A DNA stretch of 10,000 bases, from NCBI GenBank assembly GCA_026981635.1, contig JALSIF010000222.1, positions 1-10,000 of the forward strand. The letters are read 5' to 3'. This document shows, piece by piece, positions 1 to 6,132 of this stretch. This stretch comes from a bacterium (GTDB lineage Bacteria; 4484-113; JALSIF01). The notes beneath the pieces are model-generated. The model was not told the origin of the DNA and did not search any database. It saw only the letters and a list, made by a program, of their open reading frames with translations. The stretch's first letter is position 1. The number at the start of each line of letters is the position of its first letter. Made by a program: the position numbers and the translations under genes.

Positions 1-967
1 GCGGGTTGGTGACCAAAAGGTCATCCCCCACAATGAGCACCCGATCCCCCAGCCTGCGGGTGAGAGCATGAAAGCCCTCCCAGTCGTCCTCCGCCAGCCC
101 GTCCTCAATGATGGAGATGGGATAGCTTTCCACCCACTCCCGGTAGAGGCTGATGAGCTCTTCGCTGTGGAGCGACTTCCCCTCCCCCGCCAGGAGGTAC
201 TGGCCCTGGGAGTAAAACTCGCTTGCCGCCGCGTCTATGGCCAAGAGGATCTCCTCCCCCGGCCCGTAGCCGGCCCGCTCCATCGCCTGGAGGAGAAGCT
301 CCAGCGCCTCCCGGTTGGAGCCAAGGTCGGGGGCAAAGCCTCCCTCGTCTCCCACGTTGGTAGAAAGCCCCCCCTCGCGGAGGAGCCTCTTTAGGTGGTG
401 GTAGGTCTCTGCCGCCGCCCTGAGGGCCAGGGGGAAGCTTTCCAAACCGGCCGGCACCAACATGAACTCCTGGATGTCCAGCCGGTTGTCGGCGTGGGCC
501 CCGCCGTTTATCACATTGAGCAGGGGGACCGGCAGGCAAGGATTGAAGCGTTCCGAGAGGCCGGCGATCACCCGCCACAGGGGGACCCCCCGGCGGTCGG
601 CCACCGCCCAGGCGAAGGCCAGGCTCACCCCCAGGGTGGCGTTGGCCCCCAGATTGGACTTGTTCTCGGTGCCGTCAAGCTCAATCAGGTGCTGGTCAAG
701 GGAGAACTGGTCCCACTCCCCGCCCACCAGCTCCTCGCGGATGATGCCGTTTATGTGGGCCACCGCCAGCTCCACCCCCTTGCCCAGCCAGGCGTTGCCC
801 CCGTCCCTGAGTTCCAGTGCCTCGTGGGTTCCGGTGGAGGCGCCGCTGGGGACAATGGCCCGCCCGTGGCCTCCCCCGGAAAGCCAAAGCTCGCACTCCA
901 CGGTGGGATTTCCCCGGCTGTCAAGCACGAAGCGTGCCCGGATCTCCTCAATGGCCACCCTGCTCAC
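1..967 (-). CDS. eno: Enolase (phosphopyruvate hydratase), 3' end beyond window
   Basis: Enolase interconverts 2-phosphoglycerate and phosphoenolpyruvate in the cytosol (glycolysis/gluconeogenesis). The 322 visible residues cover the N-terminal capping domain and most of the TIM barrel. The last 100 or so residues, including the catalytic lysine (Lys341 of E. coli), lie outside the window. Visible signatures are [10 protein letters not shown] near residue 15, the PSGASTG mobile loop at 40-46, INGGAHADN at 154-161, IQEF at 165-168 and [10 protein letters not shown] around 204-213 with the catalytic Glu208. The Mg ligands Asp245 (AIDAAASEF), Glu288 (IIEDG) and Asp315 (VGDD) are all present, so it should be active. 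I chose GTG at 967 because GGGAGG lies 7 nt upstream. GTG at 958 is an in-frame alternative. It is last in a run after two SurA-like genes, 39 bp behind the nearer one, and probably co-transcribed. Confidence 0.97.
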   Translation of the reverse strand, partial: MSRVAIEEIRARFVLDSRGNPTVECELWLSGGGHGRAIVPSGASTGTHEALELRDGGNAWLGKGVELAVAHINGIIREELVGGEWDQFSLDQHLIELDGTENKSNLGANATLGVSLAFAWAVADRRGVPLWRVIAGLSERFNPCLPVPLLNVINGGAHADNRLDIQEFMLVPAGLESFPLALRAAAETYHHLKRLLREGGLSTNVGDEGGFAPDLGSNREALELLLQAMERAGYGPGEEILLAIDAAASEFYSQGQYLLAGEGKSLHSEELISLYREWVESYPISIIEDGLAEDDWEGFHALTRRLGDRVLIVGDDLLVTNP

Positions 968-974
968 GAGATGG

Positions 975-980
975 CCTCCC
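975..980 (-). promoter_or_regulatory. Ribosome binding site of eno
   Basis: GGGAGG on the minus strand lies 7 nt before the GTG at 967. This spacing favours GTG967 over GTG958 as the enolase start. Confidence 0.65.
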
Positions 981-1006
981 GCCAAGAAAGTGAGGAGATC
1001 TTAGCT

Positions 1007-1879
1007 CTACCCGCCTGCGCCCTTCCCCTCCTGCGAGGGGCCGGCCGCCTCCGCCTCACCTTCCCCCTCCTCCTGCTTGTACTCGCCGCCGGTAAGCTCC
1101 AGCTCAAACTCTTTTAGCTCCGGGGAGAGGATCTCAATCTCCGCTTGGGAAAGGACGTTCTTGCGATACCAGCGACCAAACTTGCGATCCTGCACCGCCA
1201 GCCGACCCGCCACCTTCACCTCCTCGGGGGAAAGCTCCCAGCTCGCCAGCAAGTCTCCATAGTTGTCGTTAACATAGTTCAAAAACTCCTCCACCTCCTG
1301 GTCGCTAATCTCCTCCAGGGGGTAGAGCTTCTCCTTGAGCTGGGCGATGGACTGCTCCGCCCTCACCTTGGCGATCATCTTCTGGCGAAGCTCGTCCAGG
1401 CTGACCTCCTTTCCGGCGATGGCCGACTTGGCCTCAAGCATTTGCGGAGGTAGGTTCTCAATCATCGTTTCTACCTGTTGATTGATCTCTTCCTCATCAG
1501 GCGAGACCCCCTCACGCAAAGCCACATCGGGCATCAAAATCCGCTGAACCAGCTCCCCCGCTGCGGCAAGCAGAGCTTGTTTATTGGGTCCTCCCGGCCA
1601 ACCCCCGATGACCAGGGAACGGATCTCAGTGCGCACATCCCCCACTGTGATCTCCACGCCGTTTACCCGCATGGCAACTTGCTCCTCCTCACCTGCAATG
1701 AGCCAAGAGAGATCAGCCAACTCACCTGTTCCAGCTCCTCCCACAGGGGGCATCTGCATGCTCCCCACTGGCGCCAGCTTGGCTTGGTAGGAATCAATCG
1801 CTTTGAGAGCGAAGCCAATAAAAACCATCACCACCGCCAGAATCAGGAGCTCCCTCTTCTGACGCCTATTTAGTGCCAT
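1007..1879 (-). CDS. Membrane-anchored SurA N-domain-like protein without parvulin domain
   Basis: A 290-residue protein, probably a foldase or chaperone acting outside the cytoplasmic membrane. A basic N-terminus (RRQKRE) is followed by one hydrophobic segment at about 11-27, best read as a membrane anchor because no cleavage site or lipobox is seen. Residues 67-85 (VAMRVNGVEITVGDV) match the opening of SurA/PrsA-type N domains, where a strand is followed by helices. The helices continue to about 200 (VSPDEEEINQQVE, SLDELRQKMI, ISDQEVEEFL). Residues 217-250 (SPEEVKVAGRLAV to AEIEIL) resemble the closing helix and strand that follow the peptidyl-prolyl isomerase domain in SurA. No parvulin domain lies between them. 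The tail (265-290) is Glu/Gly-rich and probably disordered. It lies 46 bp downstream of a similar lipoprotein gene and is likely its paralogue. The family call rests on pattern recognition only. Confidence 0.7.
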   Translation of the reverse strand: MALNRRQKRELLILAVVMVFIGFALKAIDSYQAKLAPVGSMQMPPVGGAGTGELADLSWLIAGEEEQVAMRVNGVEITVGDVRTEIRSLVIGGWPGGPNKQALLAAAGELVQRILMPDVALREGVSPDEEEINQQVETMIENLPPQMLEAKSAIAGKEVSLDELRQKMIAKVRAEQSIAQLKEKLYPLEEISDQEVEEFLNYVNDNYGDLLASWELSPEEVKVAGRLAVQDRKFGRWYRKNVLSQAEIEILSPELKEFELELTGGEYKQEEGEGEAEAAGPSQEGKGAGG

Positions 1880-1925
1880 TTTCCCGTTCCCCTCTCATGA
1901 GGTTGGTTTCCCAATAACCTGTGGT

Positions 1926-2795
1926 CTATTCTGTCCCCTCTCCTTCGGTTCTCTCTTGGTTCCCCTCCCCTGTCTCGTCTCCCTTCGAGTTTGGTTCTTG
2001 AGTACCTGTTTCATTAGCCCCGGTTGGCTCTTCGGCCACAATGTCATCTGGTTTCCCCGCCACCTCCTCGCGGGCCTTCTTCAACGCCTCTAGCTGTTCC
2101 TTCTCCTTCTCCTCAATCTGCTTCTGGAGCTGCTCGCGCATCTGCTTAAGCTCGGGGGGGATGTAGGTGTACTCAATCTGCGCCCCCTCCTGGAGCTTGC
2201 GCATGTACTCGGAGAGCTTCTGCTGGCTCTCCTGGTTCTTGATGCTGTCGCGGATGAAGTCCTTGACGTCCTCAAAGGTGAGCTTCTGCTTCTCCTCCAC
2301 CGAAAGCCCGTTCATCTGGGCATAGAGGGTCTTGTAGAAAGCCTGCTTCTCCTCCCACTCCTTCTTGAGCCGCTCCTCGGAGAGGTCAACCAGCTTTTCG
2401 GCCAGCTTCTCCTGGATGAGCTGCAGGCGGACCAGCTTCCTCAGGTCTTGCTCGGAGGGAAGCTGCAGCCGGAGGTAGATGAACTTCTTCCACTCCAGGT
2501 CATCGGTGTAGTTGTCGTTCTTCTCCCGGTAGTCCTTGATCCAGTCGTCAATCTCCTTGTCGGTGATGACGATGTTCTCCTTGGCCGCCGCCTCCTCCAG
2601 CAAATGGGCCATGACCGCATTCTCCACTGCGTTCCTAAACTGCTGGTTTGCGGTCACCTCCTTGAGGAAGATGGGCTTGCCGTTTACCCTGGCCACCTCA
2701 ACCTGGTCGGGGCTGGGCTGGCAGGAGGCCGCCCCCAGCGCCACCAGCAGGCCGACGATGACGGTCCCGGTACGAATCAGTCCCTTTGAAACCAT
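1926..2795 (-). CDS. SurA/PrsA-like foldase lipoprotein lacking the parvulin domain
   Basis: A 289-residue predicted lipoprotein. A signal sequence (KGLIRTG, then a hydrophobic stretch 11-22) ends in AASC, with Cys25 as the likely lipidated residue. Ala rather than Leu at -3 makes the lipobox slightly weak. Residues 33-47 (EVARVNGKPIFLKEV) are the classic start of a SurA N-terminal chaperone domain. Helices follow with ITDKEIDDW and an LRKLVRLQLIQEKL segment (118-131) typical of the family. FEDVKDFIRDSI to AQIEYTY (174-211) matches the C-terminal part that normally follows the PPIase domain, but only about 30 residues separate the two halves, too few for a parvulin domain. A charged coiled coil (about 214-246) and a Glu/Thr/Gly tail with low complexity (251-289) end the protein. 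It is first in the run leading to eno. The ATG is supported by GGTGAAAGGA just upstream. Likely role: holding secreted or envelope proteins. Confidence 0.78.
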   Translation of the reverse strand: MVSKGLIRTGTVIVGLLVALGAASCQPSPDQVEVARVNGKPIFLKEVTANQQFRNAVENAVMAHLLEEAAAKENIVITDKEIDDWIKDYREKNDNYTDDLEWKKFIYLRLQLPSEQDLRKLVRLQLIQEKLAEKLVDLSEERLKKEWEEKQAFYKTLYAQMNGLSVEEKQKLTFEDVKDFIRDSIKNQESQQKLSEYMRKLQEGAQIEYTYIPPELKQMREQLQKQIEEKEKEQLEALKKAREEVAGKPDDIVAEEPTGANETGTQEPNSKGDETGEGNQERTEGEGTE

Positions 2796-2832
2796 GGCGG
2801 TCCTTTCACCTCGCTTTTCAGGCTGAGGGAGA

Positions 2833-2841
2833 ATTCTATCA
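2833..2841 (-). promoter_or_regulatory. Possible extended -10 promoter for the foldase-eno run
   Basis: The minus strand reads TGATAGAAT, an extended -10 element (TGn followed by TAGAAT). Transcription would start near 2826, leaving a leader of about 30 nt that contains the AGGTGAAAGGA ribosome site before the ATG at 2795. No convincing -35 box is seen 16-18 bp upstream, which extended -10 promoters can tolerate. Confidence 0.4.
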
Positions 2842-2874
2842 CTCGCCTCCCCCGTTTATTGTGACCAGTTGAGG

Positions 2875-2883
2875 TAAGATAAT
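2875..2883 (+). promoter_or_regulatory. Possible -10 box just before the rrf2-type gene
   Basis: TAAGATAAT contains two overlapping -10-like hexamers (TAAGAT at 2875 and GATAAT at 2878) in an AT-rich patch. The GTG start at 2889 is only 5-8 nt further on, so the transcript would begin at or next to the start codon. GAGGT at 2871-2875 is the only Shine-Dalgarno-like string, 13 nt from the start and overlapping the box. No -35 element is seen. Confidence 0.35.
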
Positions 2884-2888
2884 GTTCA

Positions 2889-3329
2889 GTGATTGTCACC
2901 GCCAAATCTGAGTATGCGATCCGGGCTCTCATTGAGCTTGCGGTGAGCGAGGAGAAGCTGCCCTCGCACGAGATTGCCCACCGCCAGAACATCCCCGAAG
3001 TCTACCTCAAGCAGATCCTGGCCACCCTCAAGCAGAGCGGGCTCCTGGACGGAGAGCGTGGCGCCCACGGGGGCTACCGGCTGGCCCGTGATCCCAAGGA
3101 GATCACCCTGAGGCAGGTAGTAGAACTCATTGAGGGAGAGATCAAGGACTCCCACTGCCACGAGTACGGCAAGCAGAACTGTGGCGAGTTCTACTACGAG
3201 TGCAAGCTGAGGGAAGTGTGGGACGAGGCGCTGGGAGAGTTTCTCAAGGTGCTTGACCGCTTCACCATCGCCCAGTTTGCCGAGCTCAAGAAGAAGTCCC
3301 CCAGCCTGGTTCCTCCTCCTCCTCGCTAG
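2889..3329 (+). CDS. Rrf2/IscR-family transcription regulator, probable Fe-S sensor
   Basis: A 146-residue winged-helix regulator of the Rrf2 family (IscR, NsrR, CymR, RirA). The N-terminus MIVTAKSEYAIRAL matches the family opening. IPEVYLKQILATLKQSGLL (35-53) is the recognition-helix region, and GAHGGYRLARDP (58-69) is the wing. Three cysteines, Cys90, Cys98 and Cys105, lie where IscR-type proteins bind an Fe-S cluster. Their spacing (C-x7-C-x6-C) is wider than in E. coli IscR (x5, x5), so cluster type and function cannot be inferred. The tail ends in PPPPR, encoded by a short CCT run. GTG is the only possible start, because TAA lies three codons upstream in frame. The gene is divergent from the foldase-eno run across 93 bp and could regulate that run and itself. 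Confidence 0.92.
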   Translation: MIVTAKSEYAIRALIELAVSEEKLPSHEIAHRQNIPEVYLKQILATLKQSGLLDGERGAHGGYRLARDPKEITLRQVVELIEGEIKDSHCHEYGKQNCGEFYYECKLREVWDEALGEFLKVLDRFTIAQFAELKKKSPSLVPPPPR

Positions 3330-3348
3330 CCAGGGCCGGAGAACCGGA

Positions 3349-3636
3349 TCACTCTTTCGCCACCGAGGCGGGGAGATTTCTCCACCCCGCAAGGTCCAGG
3401 TTCACCCTAAAGAGGCCCAGATAGGTGTCCCCCGGCTTGAGGTACTCCTTGACCAGCTTGTCAAAGGTGGCCATGTCGTAGAAGAACTCGGTGGTCCCCC
3501 AAAGGTTTGGCGCCAGCTCAACGAAGCGGTGCTTCTCCAGAAGGTCGTGGAGCTTCAGGTAGTCCTCCTCTCCCTTGCCGGTCAGGTTCAGGTAGATGAC
3601 TACCGTCTGGCCGGGGTCGTCTGGGTTCCAGCTCAT
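3349..3636 (-). CDS. Small protein of unknown function, possible ferredoxin-like fold
   Basis: I do not recognise this 95-residue protein. After a short polar N-terminus, the sequence suggests a beta-alpha-beta-beta-alpha-beta order: strand TVVIYLNL (11-18), helix EDYLKLHDLLEKH (24-36), strand FVELAPN (38-44), strand TTEFFYD (48-54), helix TFDKLVKEYL (57-66) and strand TYLGLFRVNL (71-80). This order is that of ferredoxin-like folds such as Cas2/VapD-type small proteins, but no Cas2 catalytic Asp is evident at the first strand and no cas genes are nearby. It is acidic and has no signal or membrane segment, so it is probably cytosolic. GGGAGG lies 6 nt before the ATG. It is the last gene of the tpiA run, 52 bp after the YvyF-like gene, and ends 19 bp from the converging rrf2-type gene. 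It stops with TGA, unlike most neighbours. Confidence 0.72.
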   Translation of the reverse strand: MSWNPDDPGQTVVIYLNLTGKGEEDYLKLHDLLEKHRFVELAPNLWGTTEFFYDMATFDKLVKEYLKPGDTYLGLFRVNLDLAGWRNLPASVAKE

Positions 3637-3688
3637 CCTGCTCCTCCCTTTGCCAGGTGCTGCCTATTCTAGCCGGCTCCGGCCCGCA

Positions 3689-4087
3689 CTACTCCCGGTC
3701 GCGGGTGTAGAAGCTGGGCCCTCCCCCGCCGGCCTGCTCGCCGCCGGCTCCCCCCGCCGGTCCGGTTCGGGCCAGCTTGGCCCTCCGGCGCAGGTAATCG
3801 CGCACCTCCGGGTCGTTGAAGGAGTAGGTGTCAATGTCCCCCCGGTAGATCATGGCTAGCACCACATGCTCCTCCACCCCCAGTTGCTGGGCCGCCTGGG
3901 AAACGGTCATAAGCTCGCCAGATTTTTCCCGCTCGCGCACGATCTTCCTCAGCTCCCTCAGGGCCCGCTTGTACTCCTGGGTGGAGGCGATCTCCCTCAG
4001 TGCCTCGGGACTGATCTTGCTTCCCGTGGTGTCCAGAAAGAGCTTTCCCGTAACGATGCAGTTTCTAAGTTCTCCTCTAACCTCCAT
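3689..4087 (-). CDS. YvyF-like helix-turn-helix protein with degenerate zinc-ribbon start
   Basis: A 132-residue protein. Its N-terminus (GELRNCIVTGKLFLDTTG, 5-22) resembles the opening of YvyF/flagellar-operon-type proteins, where NCPxCGKLF starts a zinc ribbon. Here only Cys10 remains and the other metal-binding cysteines are gone. A helical, charged segment (28-57) leads to a helix-turn-helix: TVSQAAQQLGVEEHVVLAMI (61-80), then YRGDIDTYSF, similar to MerR/excisionase-type modules and to the end of YvyF. EVRDYLRRRAKL (94-105) is a further helix, and the tail is Gly/Ala-rich with GGAGGEQAGGGG. The likely role is a DNA-binding or regulatory adaptor; the target is unknown. It follows rodA by 41 bp on the same strand. 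A weak AGGA lies 9-10 nt upstream of the ATG. The family link is inferred from sequence likeness and is moderately sure. Confidence 0.65.
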   Translation of the reverse strand: MEVRGELRNCIVTGKLFLDTTGSKISPEALREIASTQEYKRALRELRKIVREREKSGELMTVSQAAQQLGVEEHVVLAMIYRGDIDTYSFNDPEVRDYLRRRAKLARTGPAGGAGGEQAGGGGPSFYTRDRE

Positions 4088-4128
4088 GGTGCCATATCCT
4101 ACCCGACAACCGCCCCCCTGGACATGCC

Positions 4129-5256
4129 CTAGCGGCGCATCCCCGCCTGGGCAAGCCCCAGGGCCAGGGCGGTGGCTAGGTATGAGCTTCCCCCGTAGCT
4201 CACCAGCGGCAGAGAGATGCCGGTGACCGGAAGTAGCCCCAGGTTCATCCCCACATGCACCATCATCTGAAGCCCGATAAGTCCACCGGTGAGGGCGGAG
4301 ACCAGGATTACAAAGCGGTCTCCCTCCCCCACCCTGAGCCAGAGGAGCCGTCCGATCAGCACCACAAACACCAGCAGTACAAACACCCCCCCGAGAAACC
4401 CCGCCTCCTCGTTGATGACCGCAAAGATGAAGTCGTTGTGGGCTCCAAAGATGAACCCCCCCTCCTTCTGGGAGCCCTTAAACAGCCCCTTGCCCAAAAG
4501 CCCCCCGCTGCCGATGGCGATGGCCGCCTGGCGCACCTGCCAGTAGGCGCTGGAACCGGGCTCAATGAAGCCCAGGATGCGCTGGCGCATGTAGTCACGC
4601 ATCAGAAACCATCCCGGCAGGGCAAGCACCCCCATCACCCCGCCGATGGTGGCAAGCCTTCCCAGGGGATATCCCGCCACCAGCGCCCCAACGAAGAAGA
4701 GGGCGACAAAGATCATCGCCGTGCCCAGGTCGGGCTCCAGCACCACCAGGAGGGAGATGAGCAGAGTGAGCCCCAGGGCGGGAATAAGCGAGGGCAGCCG
4801 GCTCTCCCCCGGCCGGGGAGATAGCAGATGGGCCAGCATCAGAATGAAGGCCGGCTTGGCAAACTCGGCCGGCTGCAGGCTGAGCATCCCGATGCGCAGC
4901 CAGCGGGTGGAGCCGAACTGGGTGTGGCCAAACAGGAGCACCACCAGAAGCATCCCCACGGTGAGGATGAGCAGGGGGAGGAAGATGCTCCCCCGCTCCA
5001 GGCGCAGTCTGGCCGTCCCGAAATAGAGCAGGGTGCCCACCACGATGAAGCCGAGCTGCTTGATGGTGGACTGGAAGCTCACCCATACCGCTGCCAGGGA
5101 AAGCTCCCCCAGGGGGTCCCAGGTGGTGCTGAGCACAAAGAGCAGGCCGGTGAGGGAGAGGATGAAAAAGCAGGCGGTGACCACCGGGTCGGTCCCCCAC
5201 CACCCCTCCCGGCGGCGCCTGCGGGAGGGGACCGGGCTGTCCCCGCGCGCTGCCAT
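4129..5256 (-). CDS. rodA: Rod-shape peptidoglycan polymerase RodA (SEDS family)
   Basis: RodA is a SEDS-family glycosyltransferase that polymerises lipid II into glycan strands for lateral wall growth, together with a class B PBP (PBP2) and the MreBCD elongasome. The 375 residues match the family length (about 370) and contain about ten hydrophobic segments after a basic cytoplasmic start (SRRRRR, 11-16). Signatures are GSTRWLRIG (115-123), LQPAEFAKPA (127-136), LEPDLGTA (173-180), VRQAAIAIGSGGLLGKGL (241-258), GAHNDFIFAVINEEAGFLG (271-289) and GLLPVTGISLPLVSYGGSS (340-358). Asp275 matches the proposed catalytic Asp of E. coli RodA (Asp262). The KGSQ and DFIFAV motifs favour RodA over FtsW. 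The ATG follows directly on the TAG of tpiA, so translation is probably coupled. No pbp2 or mre gene lies in the window. Confidence 0.94.
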   Translation of the reverse strand: MAARGDSPVPSRRRRREGWWGTDPVVTACFFILSLTGLLFVLSTTWDPLGELSLAAVWVSFQSTIKQLGFIVVGTLLYFGTARLRLERGSIFLPLLILTVGMLLVVLLFGHTQFGSTRWLRIGMLSLQPAEFAKPAFILMLAHLLSPRPGESRLPSLIPALGLTLLISLLVVLEPDLGTAMIFVALFFVGALVAGYPLGRLATIGGVMGVLALPGWFLMRDYMRQRILGFIEPGSSAYWQVRQAAIAIGSGGLLGKGLFKGSQKEGGFIFGAHNDFIFAVINEEAGFLGGVFVLLVFVVLIGRLLWLRVGEGDRFVILVSALTGGLIGLQMMVHVGMNLGLLPVTGISLPLVSYGGSSYLATALALGLAQAGMRR

Positions 5257-6096
5257 CTAGCCCTGGAATCTTCTCAGGTGAACTGCGGCGCCCAGTTTGA
5301 CCATCTCCCAGAAGTCGCCCGGGTCAAGGCTCGCCCCTCCGATCAGCGCCCCGTCCAACTGCTCCAGCACCAGATAGCCAAGCAGGTTTTCTGGGTTGAC
5401 ACTTCCCCCATAGAGGAGGGGGACAAAGCGGGCATCCTCCCCCAGGATCTCCTCCAGCACTCCTCGGATAAAGGCCGCTGCCTCCCTGACCAGCTCCGGG
5501 TCGGCGTTCCTTCCCGTGCCCACCGCCCAGACCGGCTCATAGGCCAGGGCCAGGCGGATGGCGTCGGCCGGCTCCACCCCCTCCAGGGCGGTGGAGAGCT
5601 GGCGGCGCAGCACCTCCTCGGTGCGGCCCGCCTCCCGCTCCTTAAGCGTCTCCCCCACCAAGAGCATCCCCCGAAGCCCCGCATCAAGCACCCGCCCCAG
5701 CTTCTCCGCCACCACCTCATCACTTTCCCCAAAGATGCGCCGCCGCTCCGAGTGACCCACCAGCGCCCACACCGCCCCCACCTCCCTCACCTGCCAGGCG
5801 GCCACCTCTCCGGTGTAGGCCCCCCGCTCAAAGCGGCTCACGTCCTGGGCGCCAAGCTCAATGCGCGCCCGCCGGGCCATCTCCTGGAGGGGCTCAATCA
5901 GGGTGAGGGTGGGAAAGATGAGGATGCGGAAGGTCTGCAGTAGACGGGCGCTCTCCGGGCTTAGCTCATCCCACCCCTGCCTGAGATGGGCCACAAACTC
6001 CCGCATCCAGGCGGCCGCCTCGGCCCGGCTCTGGTTCAGCTTCCAGTTGGCGGCAATGTGCACCGAGCGCCGGAATGGCTGGCTGGGGGGCTTCAC
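5257..6096 (-). CDS. tpiA: Triosephosphate isomerase
   Basis: This enzyme interconverts dihydroxyacetone phosphate and glyceraldehyde 3-phosphate in the cytosol. The catalytic set is complete: Asn17 and Lys19 in AANWKLN, His115 in VGHSERR, and Glu187 in AYEPVWAVGTG with flexible loop 6. The phosphate-binding YGGSV (229-233) and LIGGASLDP (251-259) are present. At 279 residues it is longer than the usual 250 or so, owing to a ten-residue N-terminal extension and extra residues around 38-57. The almost invariant Cys before the VGE motif (Cys126 in many TPIs) is Leu146 here. ATG at 6096 has no clear Shine-Dalgarno sequence, and a perfect TATAAT lies 7 nt upstream, which suggests a leaderless mRNA. 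A GTG at codon 12 is a less likely start. It heads the tpiA-rodA-YvyF-like-small-protein run, and its TAG abuts the rodA ATG. Confidence 0.96.
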   Translation of the reverse strand: MKPPSQPFRRSVHIAANWKLNQSRAEAAAWMREFVAHLRQGWDELSPESARLLQTFRILIFPTLTLIEPLQEMARRARIELGAQDVSRFERGAYTGEVAAWQVREVGAVWALVGHSERRRIFGESDEVVAEKLGRVLDAGLRGMLLVGETLKEREAGRTEEVLRRQLSTALEGVEPADAIRLALAYEPVWAVGTGRNADPELVREAAAFIRGVLEEILGEDARFVPLLYGGSVNPENLLGYLVLEQLDGALIGGASLDPGDFWEMVKLGAAVHLRRFQG

Positions 6097-6103
6097 CGGC
6101 CTG

Positions 6104-6109
6104 ATTATA
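6104..6109 (-). promoter_or_regulatory. -10 box of tpiA, suggesting a leaderless transcript
   Basis: Minus-strand TATAAT is a perfect -10 consensus in a GC-rich setting. Its last base is 7 nt from the tpiA ATG, so transcription would begin at about the A of that ATG. No -35-like sequence is found in the expected place, which would fall inside the hbd ribosome site and start codon region. Confidence 0.55.
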
Positions 6110-6111
6110 AG
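6106..6111 (+). promoter_or_regulatory. -10-like box of the hydroxyacyl-CoA dehydrogenase gene
   Basis: Plus-strand TATAAG overlaps the tpiA box on the other strand. A start near 6118 would give a leader of about 15 nt carrying GAGGAGG (6122-6128), 4 nt before the ATG at 6133. No -35 is recognisable upstream, where the sequence is already tpiA coding. Confidence 0.4.
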
Positions 6112-6132
6112 ATTAGGCCCCGAGGAGGGAGC

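Noticed and set aside
395-1117. Long plus-strand open frame opposite eno
   Set aside because: It is antisense to a clear enolase and has a Pro/Gly/His-rich product typical of shadow frames in GC-rich DNA.
3331-3346. CCGG-AGAA-CCGG hairpin between rrf2-type and 95-residue genes
   Set aside because: A four-pair stem with no T run; CCGG is common in this GC-rich sequence.
2886-3392. 168-codon minus-strand open frame opposite the rrf2-type gene
   Set aside because: The plus-strand frame has full Rrf2 motifs; the minus frame has none and no ribosome site.
3349-3636. Cas2 protein and a CRISPR locus
   Set aside because: Only size and predicted topology resemble Cas2; no repeats, no cas1 and no typical catalytic Asp are present.
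4828-5943. 371-codon plus-strand open frame opposite rodA and tpiA
   Set aside because: It spans the junction of two well-supported genes on the other strand, and its product is low-complexity His/Pro/Gln-rich. It reflects codon bias.
5986-6132. Upstream extension of hbd to an earlier ATG
   Set aside because: The extra 49 residues lie opposite tpiA coding sequence, do not resemble the family, and ATG6133 has GAGGAGG before it.
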